A program made the translations under genes and the position numbers. Shown here in pieces: positions 32,690 through 41,972 of a DNA stretch of 64,000 nt. This DNA is from Arthrobacter roseus. GTDB taxonomy: Bacteria > Actinomycetota > Actinomycetes > Actinomycetales > Micrococcaceae. Numbering within the stretch: position 1 is the first letter of the stretch; each line of letters starts with the position of its first letter. The notes under the pieces are model-generated. The model ran no database searches. It was given only the letters and a program-made list of their open reading frames with translations, and was not told the origin of the DNA. The stretch covers positions 124,001 through 188,000 of the forward strand of contig NZ_JAFBCU010000001.1 in NCBI RefSeq assembly GCF_016907875.1, written 5' to 3'.

Positions 32690-34069
32690 ATGCCCACCAC
32701 CCATCCAGAGTCAGGACAGAAGCCCTCCCGCATCTCGGCAGTGATGCGACCGGTGAACTCCGTGGTCGAGCGGTTCATTCCGAGCGCCCTGGTGTTCGCC
32801 GTCGTTCTCAGTCTCGTCGTCGCGATCCTGGCGTTGGTCCTCACCGACGCAGGTCCCGTCGATGTGCTGGTCGGCTGGGGTGACGGACTCGCGGGGCTCC
32901 TCGCCTTCATGACTCAGATGGCGCTCATCCTGCTGCTCGGCCACGCACTCGCCAACACCGGACCCGTACGGCGGCTACTCACCGCCATGGCGGGACTGCC
33001 GAAGAGCCCCGGTCAGGCGTACGTATTCGTATTTCTTGCCGCAGCCGTCGCTTCCCTCATCACGTGGGGATTGGGCCTTGTGGTTGGCGGGCTGCTGGCC
33101 AAGGAAGTGGCCGCGCAAGGCCGCGAGAAAGGGTTGCAACTGCACTTCCCCATGCTGGTAGCTGCCGGCTTCTCCGGATTTGTGGTCTGGCATATGGGCT
33201 ACTCCGGATCAGGACCACTGGCCGCCGCCACCGAGGGCTCCTTCATCGCGGAGCAGCTGGGCCGCACCATCCCCATCACGGACACCACCTTCACCTGGTG
33301 GAATATCACGGCGGTGGTTGCGACCATTGTGCTAGTCGCCGTCGCGTTGGCTCTGGTGGCACCGAAGGCAGGGGACAAAATTGTTGAGTTGCAGGTCGAT
33401 GCTCGCAGCTCGGATGACGTCGCCATCGACGACGAGGTAGTCACCCCAGCGGACCGCGTGGATGCCAGCCGAATCCTGACCACCCTGGTGGGTCTAGCCC
33501 TTGTGGCGTACCTGATAACCCACTATGTGCAGGGAGGTACGGCCACGCTCGATATTGTGAACTGGACCTTTCTGGCGCTGATCTTCCTGCTGGTTCGCAA
33601 CCCGTTTGAGCTGATCGGCTTGATCAAGAACGCAGCTTCCAATGTTGGCGAAATCCTCCTCCAGTTCCCGTTGTATGCGGGAATCATGGGCATTATGACG
33701 ACGACGGGGCTGATCGCAGTCTTCTCTGATTTCCTCGTCAACATCGCCACACCGGGGACGTTTGGCGTGCTGGCTCTCCTGTCGGCCGGGATCGTGAACT
33801 TCTTTGTTCCCTCGGGCGGCGGGCAGTTCGCCGTGCAGGCGCCCATCATGCTCGACGCCGCCAACCGCCTCGGGGTCGATCCGGCTGTGGCGATCATGGC
33901 CGTGTCCTACGGCGATCAGTGGACCAACATGATCCAACCGTTCTGGGCGCTTCCCCTGCTCGCGATCGCCGGGCTGAAGATGCGCGACATCCTCGGCTAC
34001 ACCATGGTCACCCTGATCGCGTCCGGCATCGTGTTTGTGGGGATCCTGTTGATCGTGGGCGCCGGCTGA
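32690..34069 (+). CDS. Short-chain fatty acid transporter, AtoE family
   Basis: 459 residues, about twelve membrane segments. The family pattern is evident: FIPSALVFAVVLSLVVAIL, WGLGLVVGGLLAKEVA, GFSGFVVWHMGYSGSGPL, GIVNFFVPSGGGQFAVQAP and GDQWTNMIQPFWALPLLAI. AtoE proteins import butyrate and related acids with protons. An AGGAGA ribosome site precedes ATG 32690. No fatty-acid activating gene is adjacent. Confidence 0.9.
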   Translation: MPTTHPESGQKPSRISAVMRPVNSVVERFIPSALVFAVVLSLVVAILALVLTDAGPVDVLVGWGDGLAGLLAFMTQMALILLLGHALANTGPVRRLLTAMAGLPKSPGQAYVFVFLAAAVASLITWGLGLVVGGLLAKEVAAQGREKGLQLHFPMLVAAGFSGFVVWHMGYSGSGPLAAATEGSFIAEQLGRTIPITDTTFTWWNITAVVATIVLVAVALALVAPKAGDKIVELQVDARSSDDVAIDDEVVTPADRVDASRILTTLVGLALVAYLITHYVQGGTATLDIVNWTFLALIFLLVRNPFELIGLIKNAASNVGEILLQFPLYAGIMGIMTTTGLIAVFSDFLVNIATPGTFGVLALLSAGIVNFFVPSGGGQFAVQAPIMLDAANRLGVDPAVAIMAVSYGDQWTNMIQPFWALPLLAIAGLKMRDILGYTMVTLIASGIVFVGILLIVGAG

Positions 34070-34104
34070 GTTCCGGAGCGCAAAGAGCCACGCTTCGTTA
34101 GGCG

Positions 34105-34743
34105 CTAAGGCCAGAGAAGTTCGCGGGTCCACCCCTCGGCCTGACGGACGTAGCGGACGCGCGTGTGCAGGCGCTGATGGTCGGCCTGCCAGAATTCCAC
34201 GCTGTGTGCGGCCACGTTGTAAACGGTCCACGAGGGATCGCTGTCCGGGGCCTCGACCCGAGCAACCGCTTCATGGACCTCCGCCAGGCTTCCAACGACG
34301 CTGCTCTGATTACCTGCCGTCACCAGTGCTCTGGCATCAGGATGCCGGCGATTGAAATCTGATTGGTTCTCTTCGGCGCTGCCGGGCAGCACTTTTCCAC
34401 GGATGCGGATCTGGCGGCCGGCTTCGGGCCAGAAGAACGTCAGGGCGGCCGACGGCGTTAGCTCCAGCTGCTTTCCTTTGGGGCTGTTACTGCTGGACGC
34501 GAAGGCCCAGTAGTCCTCAGTGATGTCCTTGAGGATGACCACCCTGGCATCCGGACAACCGTCCGAGTCCACTGTGGCGACGTTGACCGCGTGCGGTGCC
34601 CTGACGCCGTCGTCAATGGCCTGTTGGAGCCACTGGAGAAAGAGTTCGGCAGGAGTTGACGGTGCAGCTTCCGGGCTGAAGTGGGGCATGTCGACGGGGA
34701 AGACAGGTAGTCCTCTGAGCAGATGGATCGCAGAGACAGTCAT
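34105..34743 (-). CDS. Pyridoxamine 5'-phosphate oxidase-like flavoprotein
   Basis: 212 residues from the ATG at 34743; a frame extending to 34797 is unlikely because TACACT (34750-34755, minus strand) lies 6 nt upstream of this ATG. PNPOx landmarks are seen: ATVDSDGCPDARVVILKD (FMN site), FASSSNSPKGKQLELTPSAAL, FFWPEAGRQIRIRG and the C-terminal dimerisation RVRYVRQ-WTRELLWP. True PdxH ends with a similar LxP. The family also includes phenazine-biosynthesis PhzG-like oxidases, so vitamin B6 salvage is likely but not certain. Confidence 0.8.
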   Translation of the reverse strand: MTVSAIHLLRGLPVFPVDMPHFSPEAAPSTPAELFLQWLQQAIDDGVRAPHAVNVATVDSDGCPDARVVILKDITEDYWAFASSSNSPKGKQLELTPSAALTFFWPEAGRQIRIRGKVLPGSAEENQSDFNRRHPDARALVTAGNQSSVVGSLAEVHEAVARVEAPDSDPSWTVYNVAAHSVEFWQADHQRLHTRVRYVRQAEGWTRELLWP

Positions 34744-35039
34744 GGGGAAAGTGTAGTCGGCGCGAGTATTCAGCCCCTGATTCGTGGCGCGACGCAAAGA
34801 CTCTTGTCACCACAACGTGTAGTGATGCAATTCACACCAATATGATGTAAGTTACTCACCAGTAGCCTAAAAATGTAATGGGCATCACAAATGTTCGTCA
34901 TGCGTGAAGCATCGCGGCTCTCGACGGGGAGCCACAACGTCGCCGACCGCATAGTGCCCATGACGAGGGCCTACAGGCCACACCTCGTCAGTCCCATATC
35001 GGTCCTCGACCGCTGTTGCTAACACAGAGGAATTCACCC
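34744..35039. other. Long divergent intergenic region
   Basis: 296 bp between the divergent PNPOx-like and heptad-repeat genes, with no credible gene. It holds the PNPOx -10 box, a 16-bp operator-like palindrome at 34851-34866 and an AGAGG before ATG 35040. An ATG at 34873 is followed at once by TAA. The rest shows nothing I can assign and may be a long 5' leader. Confidence 0.6.
34851..34866. promoter_or_regulatory. TetR-like operator candidate upstream of the heptad-repeat gene
   Basis: GTTACTCACCAGTAGC is an imperfect palindrome and matches 13 of 16 positions of the cleaner site GTTACTCACGGGTAAC at 39782-39797 (read on the minus strand). A TAGCCT overlaps its right end (34863-34868) and could be a -10. 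The form is typical of TetR-family operators; the regulator is not in the window. Confidence 0.5.
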
Positions 35040-35657
35040 ATGCCAAGTTCACCCCTGCGTGCCAACACGGGCAGCCGTTTTCACGGCGTCCTGACAGTGC
35101 TCCTAGCGCTGTTACTCATTGCCATGTTGGCCTTTTTTGTCCTGTTCTCGAGCAAGGTTTCTGCTGGTGCCAACGAGCTCAACGACGGAGCCGTCCGCGC
35201 CTCCGACGGCGCTTCCGCCCTGAACACAGGGGCGGCCAAAGCGGTCGACGGAGCCGAGAAAGTCGAGGATGGGACAGCCAAGATCGACGGCGGCGCCCAG
35301 AAACTCGCCACCGGCCTGAAAGAGGCCAACACCGGGGCTGGAAAGCTCAAAAAGGGTGCAGCCGCGCTCGATAAAGGTGCCGGGAAGCTCTCTACCGGAG
35401 CTAACACGGCGGCCGAAGGTGCCATCACTCTGGAGGCAGGAGCAGCGAAGCTCGCCGTCGGAAGCGACAAGGTTGCCGCAGGTGCTGGCCGTGCCGACGT
35501 CGCTGCCCAGAAACTGTTCGGCGGCGCCTCCAAGTTGACTGCCGGAGCGACGGCGGCCAACAAGGGCTCCATCGATCTTTCCAACGGCGCTGGCCGGCTG
35601 GAAGCCGGAGCAGGGGAACTCGCCGCTGGCGCGAATCGGCTGACCACAGGCGCTAAG

Positions 35658-37326
35658 CCTTGATCCACCGATAGGTTTCTGAGGTTGCTCGGCGGTTTAA
35701 ACACGAAATGCCCGTCTTTTCAGGGAAAATTGGACTTACCACAGCTCAAGTTTCTCGAAAATGAAGGACATCTCGTAGATGCTAGTTTCCCATACCCCTG
35801 CCGCGGTGTCAGCTTCCTTTAACGAGGAGAACCTTGTGTCCGGGACCGGGCTGGTTCCGGTGATGCGTCTAGCCCAGAATGCGGGCTTGCACGAACTGGT
35901 CGATGAGTGGTTAAGCGTGCCCACGGACAAGGGCGCCAACGCCGGATTGAAGGTCGCAGCTTTGGTGGCGGGCATGGTCGCCGGGGCTGATTCCATTGAT
36001 GACATGGCCGTGTTGCGCCATGGCGGAATGAAGAAGATTTTCACGGGCTGTTACGCTCCTTCAACGCTGGGTTCATTCCTGCGCGCGTTCACGTTTGGGC
36101 ATGTGCGTCAGCTCGACGCGGTCGCTTCCCGTCTCCTGGTGAACCTGGCCAAGGCGGCACCCCTGTTGGGCACACCGTCCGGGGAGGACTTCATTTTTAT
36201 CGATGTTGACGACACCATCGTGGAGGTTCATGGGTATCAGAAGCAGGGCTCCAGCTACGGGTACTCCGGAGTTCGTGGGCTCAACGCCGTCCTGGCCACC
36301 GCTTCCACGAAGGACACGGCCCCGGTGATCATCGGCCAACGCTTGCGTAAGGGGGCCGCGAATTCGGCCCGCGGCGCTAAACGCTTCGTCACGGACGCAC
36401 TGGCCACCCTCAAACGCACCAACGTGGCAGGGAAGATGTTGTGTCGTTTTGATTCCGCCTACTATGGCCACGCCACAGTCAGTGCCGCCGTGGCTGGTGG
36501 GGCCGACGTTTCCGTGACGGTGCGCATGGACCCGGCCATCAAACGCGCCATCACCGCCATCGAGGAGACTGCGTGGGCGCCGATCCAGTACACGAACGCG
36601 GTCTTTGATGAGGCCACCAGTGCCTGGGTGTCCGCGGCGGAAGTCGCCGAAGTGGAGTTCACCGCGTTCTCCTCGCGGAAGAAGGCCGAGAGGATCACCG
36701 GGCGCCTGGTGGTACGCCGGATTCCTGAACTGAATCCCAAAGCCACCGATGGCCAGCCCACCTTGTTCGACACGCACCGATACCACGCGTTCTTCACCAC
36801 CGTCCCGGCCGGAACGCTCGGCACGGTCGAGGCCGACAAAACTCACCGTAAACACGCACAAATCGAGCAAGTCAACGCCGATATGAAGGACAGCGCCCTG
36901 GCTCACCTGCCCTCGGGGAAGTTCGCAGCGAATTCGGCCTGGCTGGTCGCTGCGGTGATGGCTTACAACCTCACCCGGGCTGCCGGGGTCTTGGCCAAAG
37001 GGACCTTCGCCAAAGCCCGGACCGGAACGATCCGGCGAAAGCTCATCAATGTCCCGGCCCGCATCGCCTCCAGCGCACGAAGAATATGCCTCCACCTACC
37101 CGAGGCATGGCCCTGGCAAACAGCCTGGGAGCAGCTCTCTGCCGCGACCCACGCGCCACCGCAAACGGCATAAAACCCATCCACCCAGCCGAAACCCGGC
37201 CCAACGAAGAACCCAAAACGTGGAACACCAACGGCAGCAAGGCCACCCGATCGTCCCTGCCCAAAAGCACAAAATCAAGCAAATCCTCGAATCAGCACGC
37301 ACCCGAACCGGATCGGTGGATCAAGG
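35658..37326 (+). mobile_element. IS1380-family insertion sequence
   Basis: The 1669-bp element is flanked by a 5-bp duplication CTAAG (35653-35657, 37327-37331). Terminal inverted repeats start CCTTGATCCACCGAT at both ends (left 35658, right end 37326 inverted). One transposase gene fills most of it. Terminal repeats, duplication and transposase are all intact, so the copy looks recent and potentially active. Confidence 0.92.
35779..37173 (+). CDS. IS1380-family transposase
   Basis: 464 residues, full length for the family. The DDE-type core has FIFIDVDDTIVEVHGY (first Asp), MLCRFDSAYYGHATV (second Asp) and the Glu-containing C-terminal part AQIEQVNADMKDSALAHLPSG, followed by the conserved FAANSAWLVAAVMAYNLTR. 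It catalyses movement of the surrounding element. The frame is uninterrupted. A start slightly downstream of 35779 is possible. Confidence 0.92.
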   Translation: MLVSHTPAAVSASFNEENLVSGTGLVPVMRLAQNAGLHELVDEWLSVPTDKGANAGLKVAALVAGMVAGADSIDDMAVLRHGGMKKIFTGCYAPSTLGSFLRAFTFGHVRQLDAVASRLLVNLAKAAPLLGTPSGEDFIFIDVDDTIVEVHGYQKQGSSYGYSGVRGLNAVLATASTKDTAPVIIGQRLRKGAANSARGAKRFVTDALATLKRTNVAGKMLCRFDSAYYGHATVSAAVAGGADVSVTVRMDPAIKRAITAIEETAWAPIQYTNAVFDEATSAWVSAAEVAEVEFTAFSSRKKAERITGRLVVRRIPELNPKATDGQPTLFDTHRYHAFFTTVPAGTLGTVEADKTHRKHAQIEQVNADMKDSALAHLPSGKFAANSAWLVAAVMAYNLTRAAGVLAKGTFAKARTGTIRRKLINVPARIASSARRICLHLPEAWPWQTAWEQLSAATHAPPQTA

Positions 37327-39047
37327 CTAAGTCGCTGTTCCAGGGCGCGGCCGCGGTTGACGAGGGCGTAACAAGCCTCGGAGCTGGCGTGGATCAAGTA
37401 CACAATGGCGCTGGCGCACTTTCGGCCGGAGCTGGCAAGGTTCAGGCCGGAGCACAACAGCTCGCAGCCGGAACGGACAAGGCCAAGGCCGGGTCAAAGC
37501 AGCTCGCAGACGGCACCGCAGCCGTTGATGCCGGACTCCGCGGCGATCCGAATAATGATGGGGCTGGCGGTATTGATGGAGGCGTCCATGCCCTTCAGGC
37601 AGGATCCGGAGACCTGAAGGCCGGTACGGAGGAGATCATCGCCGAGATCGACGTCAACCTGCCGCTGGCACAAGAATTGGTTGACGGGGCACAGCAGGTC
37701 AGTGATGGTGCAGCCACGGTGAACGGTGGCGTCCAGCAGATTGACGGCGGCCTCGGACAATTGCAGGCAGGGTTCAAGGGTGACGGATCTAACGAGAACC
37801 CTGGCGCCGTGGACGGCTCAAAGCAGCTCGCTGACGGCCTAGTGCAACTGCGAGCCGCGCTGAAGGCCGGTATTCCGCCAGCACTACTCATGGGCAAGAT
37901 CGATGAAGCTGTGGCCGGCGCGGAAAAACTGAATGTAGGAATCGTTCAAGCAGACGCCGGTGTTGATACCCTCAAGGCTGGCTCCTCGGAGCTCGCTCCG
38001 GGAACGGCCGCTCTCGCAGCCGGCGCAGCTAAGGTTCATGGCGGCACTCTGGAGTCTCAAGCCAAGACGCAACGTCTCCGCGACGAGGGCATGGTCCCCC
38101 TCGATGCTGGCGTCGTCAAAGTTCAGGATGGTTTGAACCAGCTGGATGCTGGTCTGCACGGCGGCGGCGACGGCGGCCAGCCCGGACTCCTGGAAGGCAC
38201 CGCTGCGCTCAAGGGCGGAGCCGCCAACCTCAACGGTGGCCTGGCACTTCTTCAGGCTGGCTACCAGGGTGACGGCACACCGCAGAACCCGGGGCTCCTC
38301 AAAGGTGTTGGCGCAATCGACGAGGGCGCATCGGCTCTCGCTGTCGGAACTACCAAGCTCAGTGCTGGTGCTGACAAGCTCTCAGCCGGAACAGGCCAGT
38401 TGGCCGCCGGGTCAAAGGAACTATTCGGTGGCACCACACAGGTTGCAACCGGAGCCAACACGCTCGCAGGTGGTGCTGGTGAGTTGAGCGCAGGTTCGTT
38501 GCAGCTTGCCGATGGCAACGGAAAGATCGCCGCCGGAGCTGTGAAGCTCGAAGATGGAACGGGCGAACTCGCCTTCAAGACTCCGGGCCTCGTTGAGGGC
38601 GCCTACACGGCCGCCGATGGGGCTCGGAAGATCGGTGACGGTGCGTCGAAGCTCGCGGACGGCAACTACAAGTTGGCCGAGGGCGCAACGAAGCTGGAAG
38701 ACGGTTCCGGAAAGCTCGTGGACGGCACCAAGTCGCTGGCCAAGGGCACCGAGAAGCTCAACACAGGTGCCGGTGATCTGAGTAAGGGCACCGCCAAGCT
38801 CAACGCCGGTGCTTCCGAGCTCGCGGACGGCAACGCTGCACTGGCCGAGGGTGCAAGTCAGCTCGCGGACGGCAATGGCAAGATCCATGACGGCACGGAG
38901 AGGATGAGTTCGGCAACGTCAGCAATGACACCAGCCCAGATTTTCACTTCCCCGGCAGTCCTGGCGGTTCTCATCCCGCTCCTGCTGGTCGGTGGCCTAC
39001 TGGTCATGATGCTCGTGACGCGTTCACGCCGCGCCCACTAGCAACTA

Positions 39048-39103
39048 GGCACAGCAAAGAGGGCGGTTACTGCTTCGGCAGTGACCGCCCTCTTCGCTGT
39101 GCC
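39048..39103. terminator. Bidirectional-type terminator hairpin with TTCG loop
   Basis: Arms 39048-39073 and 39078-39103 (26 bp, two mismatches) close on a TTCG tetraloop. It directly follows the heptad-repeat gene and faces the convergent thioesterase gene. Confidence 0.85.
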
Positions 39104-39224
39104 CGGACCAAACTTACCCGTAGCCAGAAGGGTACCGTGCTGGTGACTATTCGTCATTAGTGGTTGGTAATTCTCTGCTATTCCAACCAGAACTGACCAA
39201 TGGTCACCCTGAAACGTGAAGAAT

Positions 39225-39773
39225 CTAAGGCCAGACGCTCGGCGCGGGACGCCGCGTGCTGGGCAGTGCGTTGGCTTCGCGCCATTCGTGAATCCAGTCG
39301 GGCAGTTTGAAGTCCTCGGGGGAGGTAACGCCGGCCGCCTCGAGAATATCCTCGTTGCTGACTGGACCGTTCTTGCTGACCAGTCGGCCGGCGAGGATGG
39401 CGCGGGCGTAGATTTCGCCATCGCACACCATTCGTTGTTCAAAGTAAATGGCTCGCTCGTCGAAACCGAGGATCTTCGATTCCATCGTGTATTTCTGCCA
39501 CAGGTTCAGCGATTTACGGAAAGCGATGGTCTCGGCGCTGACCACTGGACTCCACCCGCGGCCGCGCATGGTCTTCCAGAACCCGTTACGCACCAGGAGA
39601 TCAAAACGGCCGAGATCCATCAGTGAGAAGTACATGCCGTTATTGACGTGCATGGCTACGTCGATGTCAGTGGGCAGCACGCGCATGGGGACCGAAGAGG
39701 TGTCCCAGAAGTCCAGTCGGGAGCGGCGGGTGGAGAGCAGTAGATGCAGAAGGGTACGAAGAAGGAGATGCAT
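39225..39773 (-). CDS. Hotdog-fold acyl-CoA thioesterase-like protein
   Basis: 182 residues. The 4HBT-type fold shows LPTDIDVAMHVNNGMYFSLMDLGR (given in parts: LPTDIDVAMHVNNGMYF, SLMDLGRFDLL) with the catalytic Asp, then AETIAFRKSLNLWQKY and FEQRMVCDGEIYARAIL. It belongs to the eukaryote-like THEM6/Al1-type branch in appearance. It probably hydrolyses a fatty acyl thioester; substrate unknown. TAACAT (39780-39785, minus strand) lies 6 nt upstream of the ATG, and a palindromic operator overlaps that -10 box. Confidence 0.82.
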   Translation of the reverse strand: MHLLLRTLLHLLLSTRRSRLDFWDTSSVPMRVLPTDIDVAMHVNNGMYFSLMDLGRFDLLVRNGFWKTMRGRGWSPVVSAETIAFRKSLNLWQKYTMESKILGFDERAIYFEQRMVCDGEIYARAILAGRLVSKNGPVSNEDILEAAGVTSPEDFKLPDWIHEWREANALPSTRRPAPSVWP

Positions 39774-39779
39774 CCCACT

Positions 39780-39797
39780 ATGTTACCCGTGAGTAAC
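39780..39797 (-). promoter_or_regulatory. -10 box with overlapping TetR-like operator
   Basis: GTTACCCGTGAGTAAC (39782-39797) is a near-perfect palindrome. It overlaps TAACAT (39785 to 39780, minus strand), the likely leaderless -10 of the thioesterase gene. Bound protein would block RNA polymerase. A related sequence lies at 34851-34866. Confidence 0.65.
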
Positions 39798-39810
39798 AAG
39801 CACGTTAAAA

Positions 39811-39847
39811 TCAGCAGGCACGGCCCATGAGGAACCGTGCCTGCTGA
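39811..39847 (-). terminator. Rho-independent terminator of the large subtilase
   Basis: TCAGCAGGCACGG (39811-39823) pairs with CCGTGCCTGCTGA (39835-39847). On the minus strand the stem is followed by a T-run (AAAA at 39807-39810 on the plus strand). It lies 12 bp after the protease stop. Confidence 0.88.
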
Positions 39848-39859
39848 AAGTGCTGGTTA

Positions 39860-41779
39860 TTACTTGACTGCTACTGCCACATCGTCCACGTAGAACGACG
39901 TTGACTGTGATCCGTCTTCCTGACCGAGGAAGCGCAGAGTCACGCTCTTGCCGGCGTACCCATTCAGGTCAAGGGTGCGCTTGACGTAACCCTGGCCCTT
40001 GTCGAGGTTGGAATATGTGGCTAGAGTCTTCGTTCCCGAAGAAGTGATGGCCTGAACCTTCATCGTGTCGTACTTGCTGTAGCGACTTGTTTCATTGGAG
40101 AGCACTGCCAGGTAGAAGTCCACCTTCGCCGCAGCACCGTTAGCCGGTACCGTTACAGCCTGATCCAACTGGTAGGTGGTGCTTGATCCCCAGCCATTCA
40201 GGTAACCGAACTTTGACCCTGAGTGTGCGGAGGTCCCGCTGCTGATGACATCAGACCGGTTGGAGCTCCACCCGGAGATACCCGATTCGAAACTCGGGTT
40301 GACCAGCAGGTTGCCGCCAACGGGATCCGGATCCGGCGTTTCGCCGCCGGCCACGGCATTCACAGCAGCCGTGGCGTCAACAAGGCCCGCTCCACAACCG
40401 CCGGAGCAGGTGCCTGCGAGAGGGCGAGTGGTGTCCTTCAGGAGAGTTTCCACCTGGGCTGGTGTCAGCGTGCTGTCGGCTTCATTGAGCAGTGCAACAA
40501 GACCTGCAACATGCGGGGTGGCCATGGACGTGCCCTGGTACTCCGCGTAGCCCTCGGCTCCGGGGGTGGTGCGGCCGGTGTTGATGGTGGAAAGGACGCC
40601 GCGGTCGTTGGAGGAATCTCCACCCGGGGCGGTCACGTCAATGTCGGCTCCATAGTTGGAGTACGGGGCGCGGTTGCCGAAACGGTCACTCGCGGCCACG
40701 TTGATCACGTTGTCGCAGTTGCCCGGGTTTGAGTTGGATGCGTTCTGGTTAGCGTTACCGGCGGCCACGACGACTGATGTTCCGCGCGAAACGGCTCCGT
40801 TGATGGCGTTCTGGTAGGTGGCGCTGCAGGTGCCGCTTCCACCAAGGCTCATGTTGATGACATCGGCTTTGTTGGGGTTAGCTGGAACGCCGCTCACTGA
40901 TCCGCCGGAGGACCAGACGATGGCCTCGGAGATGTCGGACAGATAGCCACCGCACTTGCCAAGAACCCGCACGGGAACAATGTTGGCGTTATAGGCAACG
41001 CCCGCAACACCCTTGCTGTTGTTGGTAACGGCCGCAATGGTGCCTGCTACGTGCGTGCCGTGCCAGGAGGAACTACCCGAGCCGCCGCCGCCACATTCAC
41101 CGGATGCGTACCAGTCACCCTCATCAGCAGCGTTGCTGTCGCGGCCGTTGCCGTCGCGCGCCATGCCCGAGTCGGCAATGAAATCGTAGCCCGGGAGCAC
41201 GTTGGCATTGAGGTCGCTGTGACTGGTGATGCCGGTGTCGATGACAGCTACGTTGACGCCCTCACCCGTGACCTTGTCCCAGGCGGTTGGCAGGTTCATG
41301 CCTGCGGTCTGACCGAAGTAGTGCCACTGATCGTCGTAGCGGGGGTCGTTGGGTGTGGAGGTGGGCTTCATGAGAAGGTCCGGCTCGATATACTCCACGT
41401 CGGTGGAGGAAACGAGCTTCTTCATGAAGGACTTGGCCTTATCTGATGACAGCTCCTTGCTCAGGTCGATGACCTGGGCGCCGTCGGACATGGTGCGGAG
41501 TTCCTTGACTTTGACGCCGTATTCCTTGGCGATCTTGCCGTAAGCGTTCGCACGTCCTTGTGCGTTGCTTGCCTGCGCCTTCTCCTTGAACTTCACGATG
41601 TAACGGTCGTAGGTCTTGCTGTTCTCGATGTTCTGTACCTGGGCGATGCCGTCCCCGGCGCCGTCTGCTCTATCGCTGTTGTCGCCCATTGCTGGAGCGA
41701 CGCTCAGCCCCATTGAGCCGACGACGACGGCGGCCGAGAGGGCCAGCGCCTTCACAGCTCCGCGGTGTGTTGCACGCAT
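39860..41779 (-). CDS. Secreted subtilisin-like protease with C-terminal beta domain
   Basis: 639 residues. Sec signal (VKALALSAAVVVGSMGLSV), inhibitor-I9 prodomain at about 55-135 (YDRYIVKFKEKAQAS, VEYIEPDLLMKP), and S8 catalytic domain at 150-480: Asp in VNVAVIDTGITSH, His in SSWHGTHVAGTIA, Asn in VVVAAGNANQN, Ser in QGTSMATPHVAGLVA. After a short GGETPDPDP linker a 145-residue domain (NLLVNPSFESGISGWSSN) has carbohydrate-binding-module-like beta sandwich sequence. The family is close to fungal and bacterial proteinase-K/aqualysin types. GGAGAAA precedes the ATG. A TAATCTAGATCACA upstream (41854-41867) is half of a CRP-like site. Confidence 0.92.
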   Translation of the reverse strand: MRATHRGAVKALALSAAVVVGSMGLSVAPAMGDNSDRADGAGDGIAQVQNIENSKTYDRYIVKFKEKAQASNAQGRANAYGKIAKEYGVKVKELRTMSDGAQVIDLSKELSSDKAKSFMKKLVSSTDVEYIEPDLLMKPTSTPNDPRYDDQWHYFGQTAGMNLPTAWDKVTGEGVNVAVIDTGITSHSDLNANVLPGYDFIADSGMARDGNGRDSNAADEGDWYASGECGGGGSGSSSWHGTHVAGTIAAVTNNSKGVAGVAYNANIVPVRVLGKCGGYLSDISEAIVWSSGGSVSGVPANPNKADVINMSLGGSGTCSATYQNAINGAVSRGTSVVVAAGNANQNASNSNPGNCDNVINVAASDRFGNRAPYSNYGADIDVTAPGGDSSNDRGVLSTINTGRTTPGAEGYAEYQGTSMATPHVAGLVALLNEADSTLTPAQVETLLKDTTRPLAGTCSGGCGAGLVDATAAVNAVAGGETPDPDPVGGNLLVNPSFESGISGWSSNRSDVISSGTSAHSGSKFGYLNGWGSSTTYQLDQAVTVPANGAAAKVDFYLAVLSNETSRYSKYDTMKVQAITSSGTKTLATYSNLDKGQGYVKRTLDLNGYAGKSVTLRFLGQEDGSQSTSFYVDDVAVAVK

Positions 41780-41972
41780 GAAATTTCTCCGAACGGTAGT
41801 TGTGTGATGACGGTCCGGCCTACATCGGCGCGATGCAAACTGGTCCTGCTAGGTAATCTAGATCACAACCGTGCAAGAAACATCACGCGCGTATTATTTC
41901 CTTCAAGTTCGCATCGAATCGAACGATAAACATTGACAGCCGAACGATTTGGATTAAGGTAGACGCCGTCGA

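Larger units (their letters stand above)
35040..39041 (+). pseudogene. Leu-x-x-Gly heptad-repeat membrane protein gene split by an IS1380-type element
   Basis: Removing the IS and one CTAAG copy joins 35040-35657 to 37332-39041 in frame (GAK-SLFQGAA), giving about 775 residues. Layout: basic N terminus, one membrane helix (FHGVLTVLLALLLIAMLAF), about 700 residues of seven-residue repeats of the type AGAxxLxxG/DGAxKLxxG, a second helix (PAVLAVLIPLLLVGGLLVM) and a short RSRRAH tail. The repeats are those of YhgE/Pip-type proteins, which form long helical rods outside the membrane; the usual large YhgE membrane domain is reduced to two helices. Related proteins are linked to export or phage receptor function. 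The start ATG 35040 has AGAGG 9 nt upstream. As it stands only a 205-residue N-terminal piece can be made. Confidence 0.85.

Noticed and set aside
34873-34878. ATG right after a TAGCCT box in the long gap
   Set aside because: It is followed immediately by TAA, so no peptide is encoded.
37086-37331. Apparent N-terminal extension of the 3' heptad fragment inside the IS
   Set aside because: The frame is open through the IS1380 right end by chance; repeat sequence begins only after the element, and the true 5' part lies at 35040-35657.
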